Below are positions 37,895 through 38,494 of a stretch of 38,494 bases of DNA, piece after piece. A model generated the notes under the pieces. It was not told the origin of the DNA. It worked only from the letters and a program-made list of their open reading frames with translations, and did no database searches. Within the stretch, counting starts at the first letter, position 1; the number at the start of each line of letters is the position of its first letter. This DNA is from a virus. The stretch is taken from positions 1-38,494 of the IMG/VR virus record IMGVR_UViG_3300046714_000392. One strand, given 5' to 3'. The translations under genes were made by a program, and so were the position numbers.

Positions 37895-38494
37895 CTACGG
37901 CGCTCCGAAGTAGGCCTGCGCCCACGCGTCGAGCGCGGCGATCTCGGGCGCCGTGGGCTGCGCGGAGCAAACCAAAAAAAACGCGATGCTCACGTCACAC
38001 TGATTTATGTCCGACCCGGCCGCGGCTCCTAGCGCGATCGCGGTCACGGCCCCGCCAATGGTCGCCGCCGTGGCCACGGGAAAGTTGGTGTTGTCAACCG
38101 TTAGGTTGCCGTTGGTGCCGTCCAGCCAAAGCTTGTGGCGATGCACTGCAAGATCGGCGAGTGGGCCCGGTATGCCGAGCGCACCATCGTTTATGTATCC
38201 GGTGACCCTCGGCGTGGTTTCAGCGTAAACAGATTGGTAGTCGTGGGTTGCTGCGCCAAACCCAAACATCATCTGAATGACGCCCGTTGCGCGGAGTCGC
38301 CATACGCCATACAGCCACGGCCGAGTACCGGATGCCACGACTGTCGGCAGCGTGCGGTTGGCCCAGGTCTTCGCGCCCGTTCTCGCGGCTTGGGCGACCA
38401 CGCGACCGTTGAAAAACGCGCCGTCAGTCGCAACTACAGGCGTGCCTATGCCAGCCAGCACGCGCCCGCCGATGTAGTCAGTCCACGACGCAGC
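37895..38494 (-). CDS. Tail fibre with tandem lectin-like domains, 3' part
   Basis: Continuation of the fibre that starts at 934: bases 38494-38368 duplicate 127-1, and the frame continues without break (ANRTLPTVVASGTRPWLYGV onward) to a TAG at 37895. This part holds most of the second lectin-like domain, ending CSAQPTAPEIAALDAWAQAY and FGAP. The repeat unit differs from the first mainly in the central strands (GYINDGALGIPGPLADLAVH), where ligand-binding loops might lie. Confidence 0.85.
   Translation of the reverse strand, partial: AASWTDYIGGRVLAGIGTPVVATDGAFFNGRVVAQAARTGAKTWANRTLPTVVASGTRPWLYGVWRLRATGVIQMMFGFGAATHDYQSVYAETTPRVTGYINDGALGIPGPLADLAVHRHKLWLDGTNGNLTVDNTNFPVATAATIGGAVTAIALGAAAGSDINQCDVSIAFFLVCSAQPTAPEIAALDAWAQAYFGAP
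38368..38494. repeat. Terminal 127-bp overlap identical to 1-127
   Basis: Every base matches 1-127. 127 is the largest k-mer commonly used by de Bruijn assemblers, so this is best read as an assembly overlap proving a circular map, not as a biological terminal repeat. Confidence 0.9.

Noticed and set aside
1-38494. CRISPR arrays or insertion sequences
   Set aside because: No evenly spaced short repeats and no transposase motifs were seen; the repeats found are fibre duplication, operator-like sites and hairpins.

Overview
The window is the complete genome of a temperate tailed bacteriophage, assembled as a circle. The first 127 bases are repeated exactly as the last 127 (38368-38494), so the unique genome is about 38,367 bp and one tail-fibre gene runs across the ends. 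An integrase with excisionase, a divergent pair of helix-turn-helix regulators and a Bet-type recombinase indicate a temperate, lambdoid-style lifestyle. A 726-residue portal, a scaffold gene, a coat gene and several glycine-rich or coiled-coil ejection-type proteins point to a short-tailed (podovirus-like) virion. The DNA is GC-rich, and the ribosome-binding sites and gene families suggest a proteobacterial host; I cannot name it.

Layout. (1) Minus strand, 20512 down to 1 and on through 38367 to 37895: the late operon. In order it holds two small genes including a winged-helix protein that may be the small terminase, two short genes, large terminase, a coiled-coil membrane protein, an unknown gene, portal, scaffold, coat, an internal protein, adaptor-like and nozzle-like tail genes, a set of DNA-ejection proteins, and receptor-binding proteins ending in a fibre with two tandem lectin-like domains. 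(2) Plus strand, 20748-22178: a small divergent operon with a zinc-ribbon protein, a protein with a natural six-histidine run, a tail-fibre-type fragment and a 46-residue two-helix membrane protein that could be a holin. (3) 22179-22345: a scar holding the first 20 codons of a QueD/PTPS-like gene. (4) Minus strand, 32820 down to 22346: the early region. It starts with a Cro-like regulator, then a zinc protein, a replication initiator-like protein, a RusA-like nuclease, a DNA methyltransferase and many small accessory genes, and ends with a tRNA-Tyr. (5) Plus strand, 32953-37704: a repressor-like protein, then Bet recombinase, Gp157-like protein, excisionase and integrase. An elaborate palindrome follows at 37718-37828, where the integrase and fibre genes converge.

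The most striking unexplained element is a non-coding block at about 24371-24668. It can fold into a string of hairpins, three of which show the same nine-base loop (GAGGGACGA) on unrelated stems. It has a near-consensus -10 box at one end and a rho-independent terminator at the other. The best working idea is a phage-encoded small RNA that binds a protein, possibly a CsrA/RsmA sponge. Second, the contig ends exactly where the two fibre repeats diverge, which suggests that the phage population varies in lectin-domain number. No endolysin was recognised.
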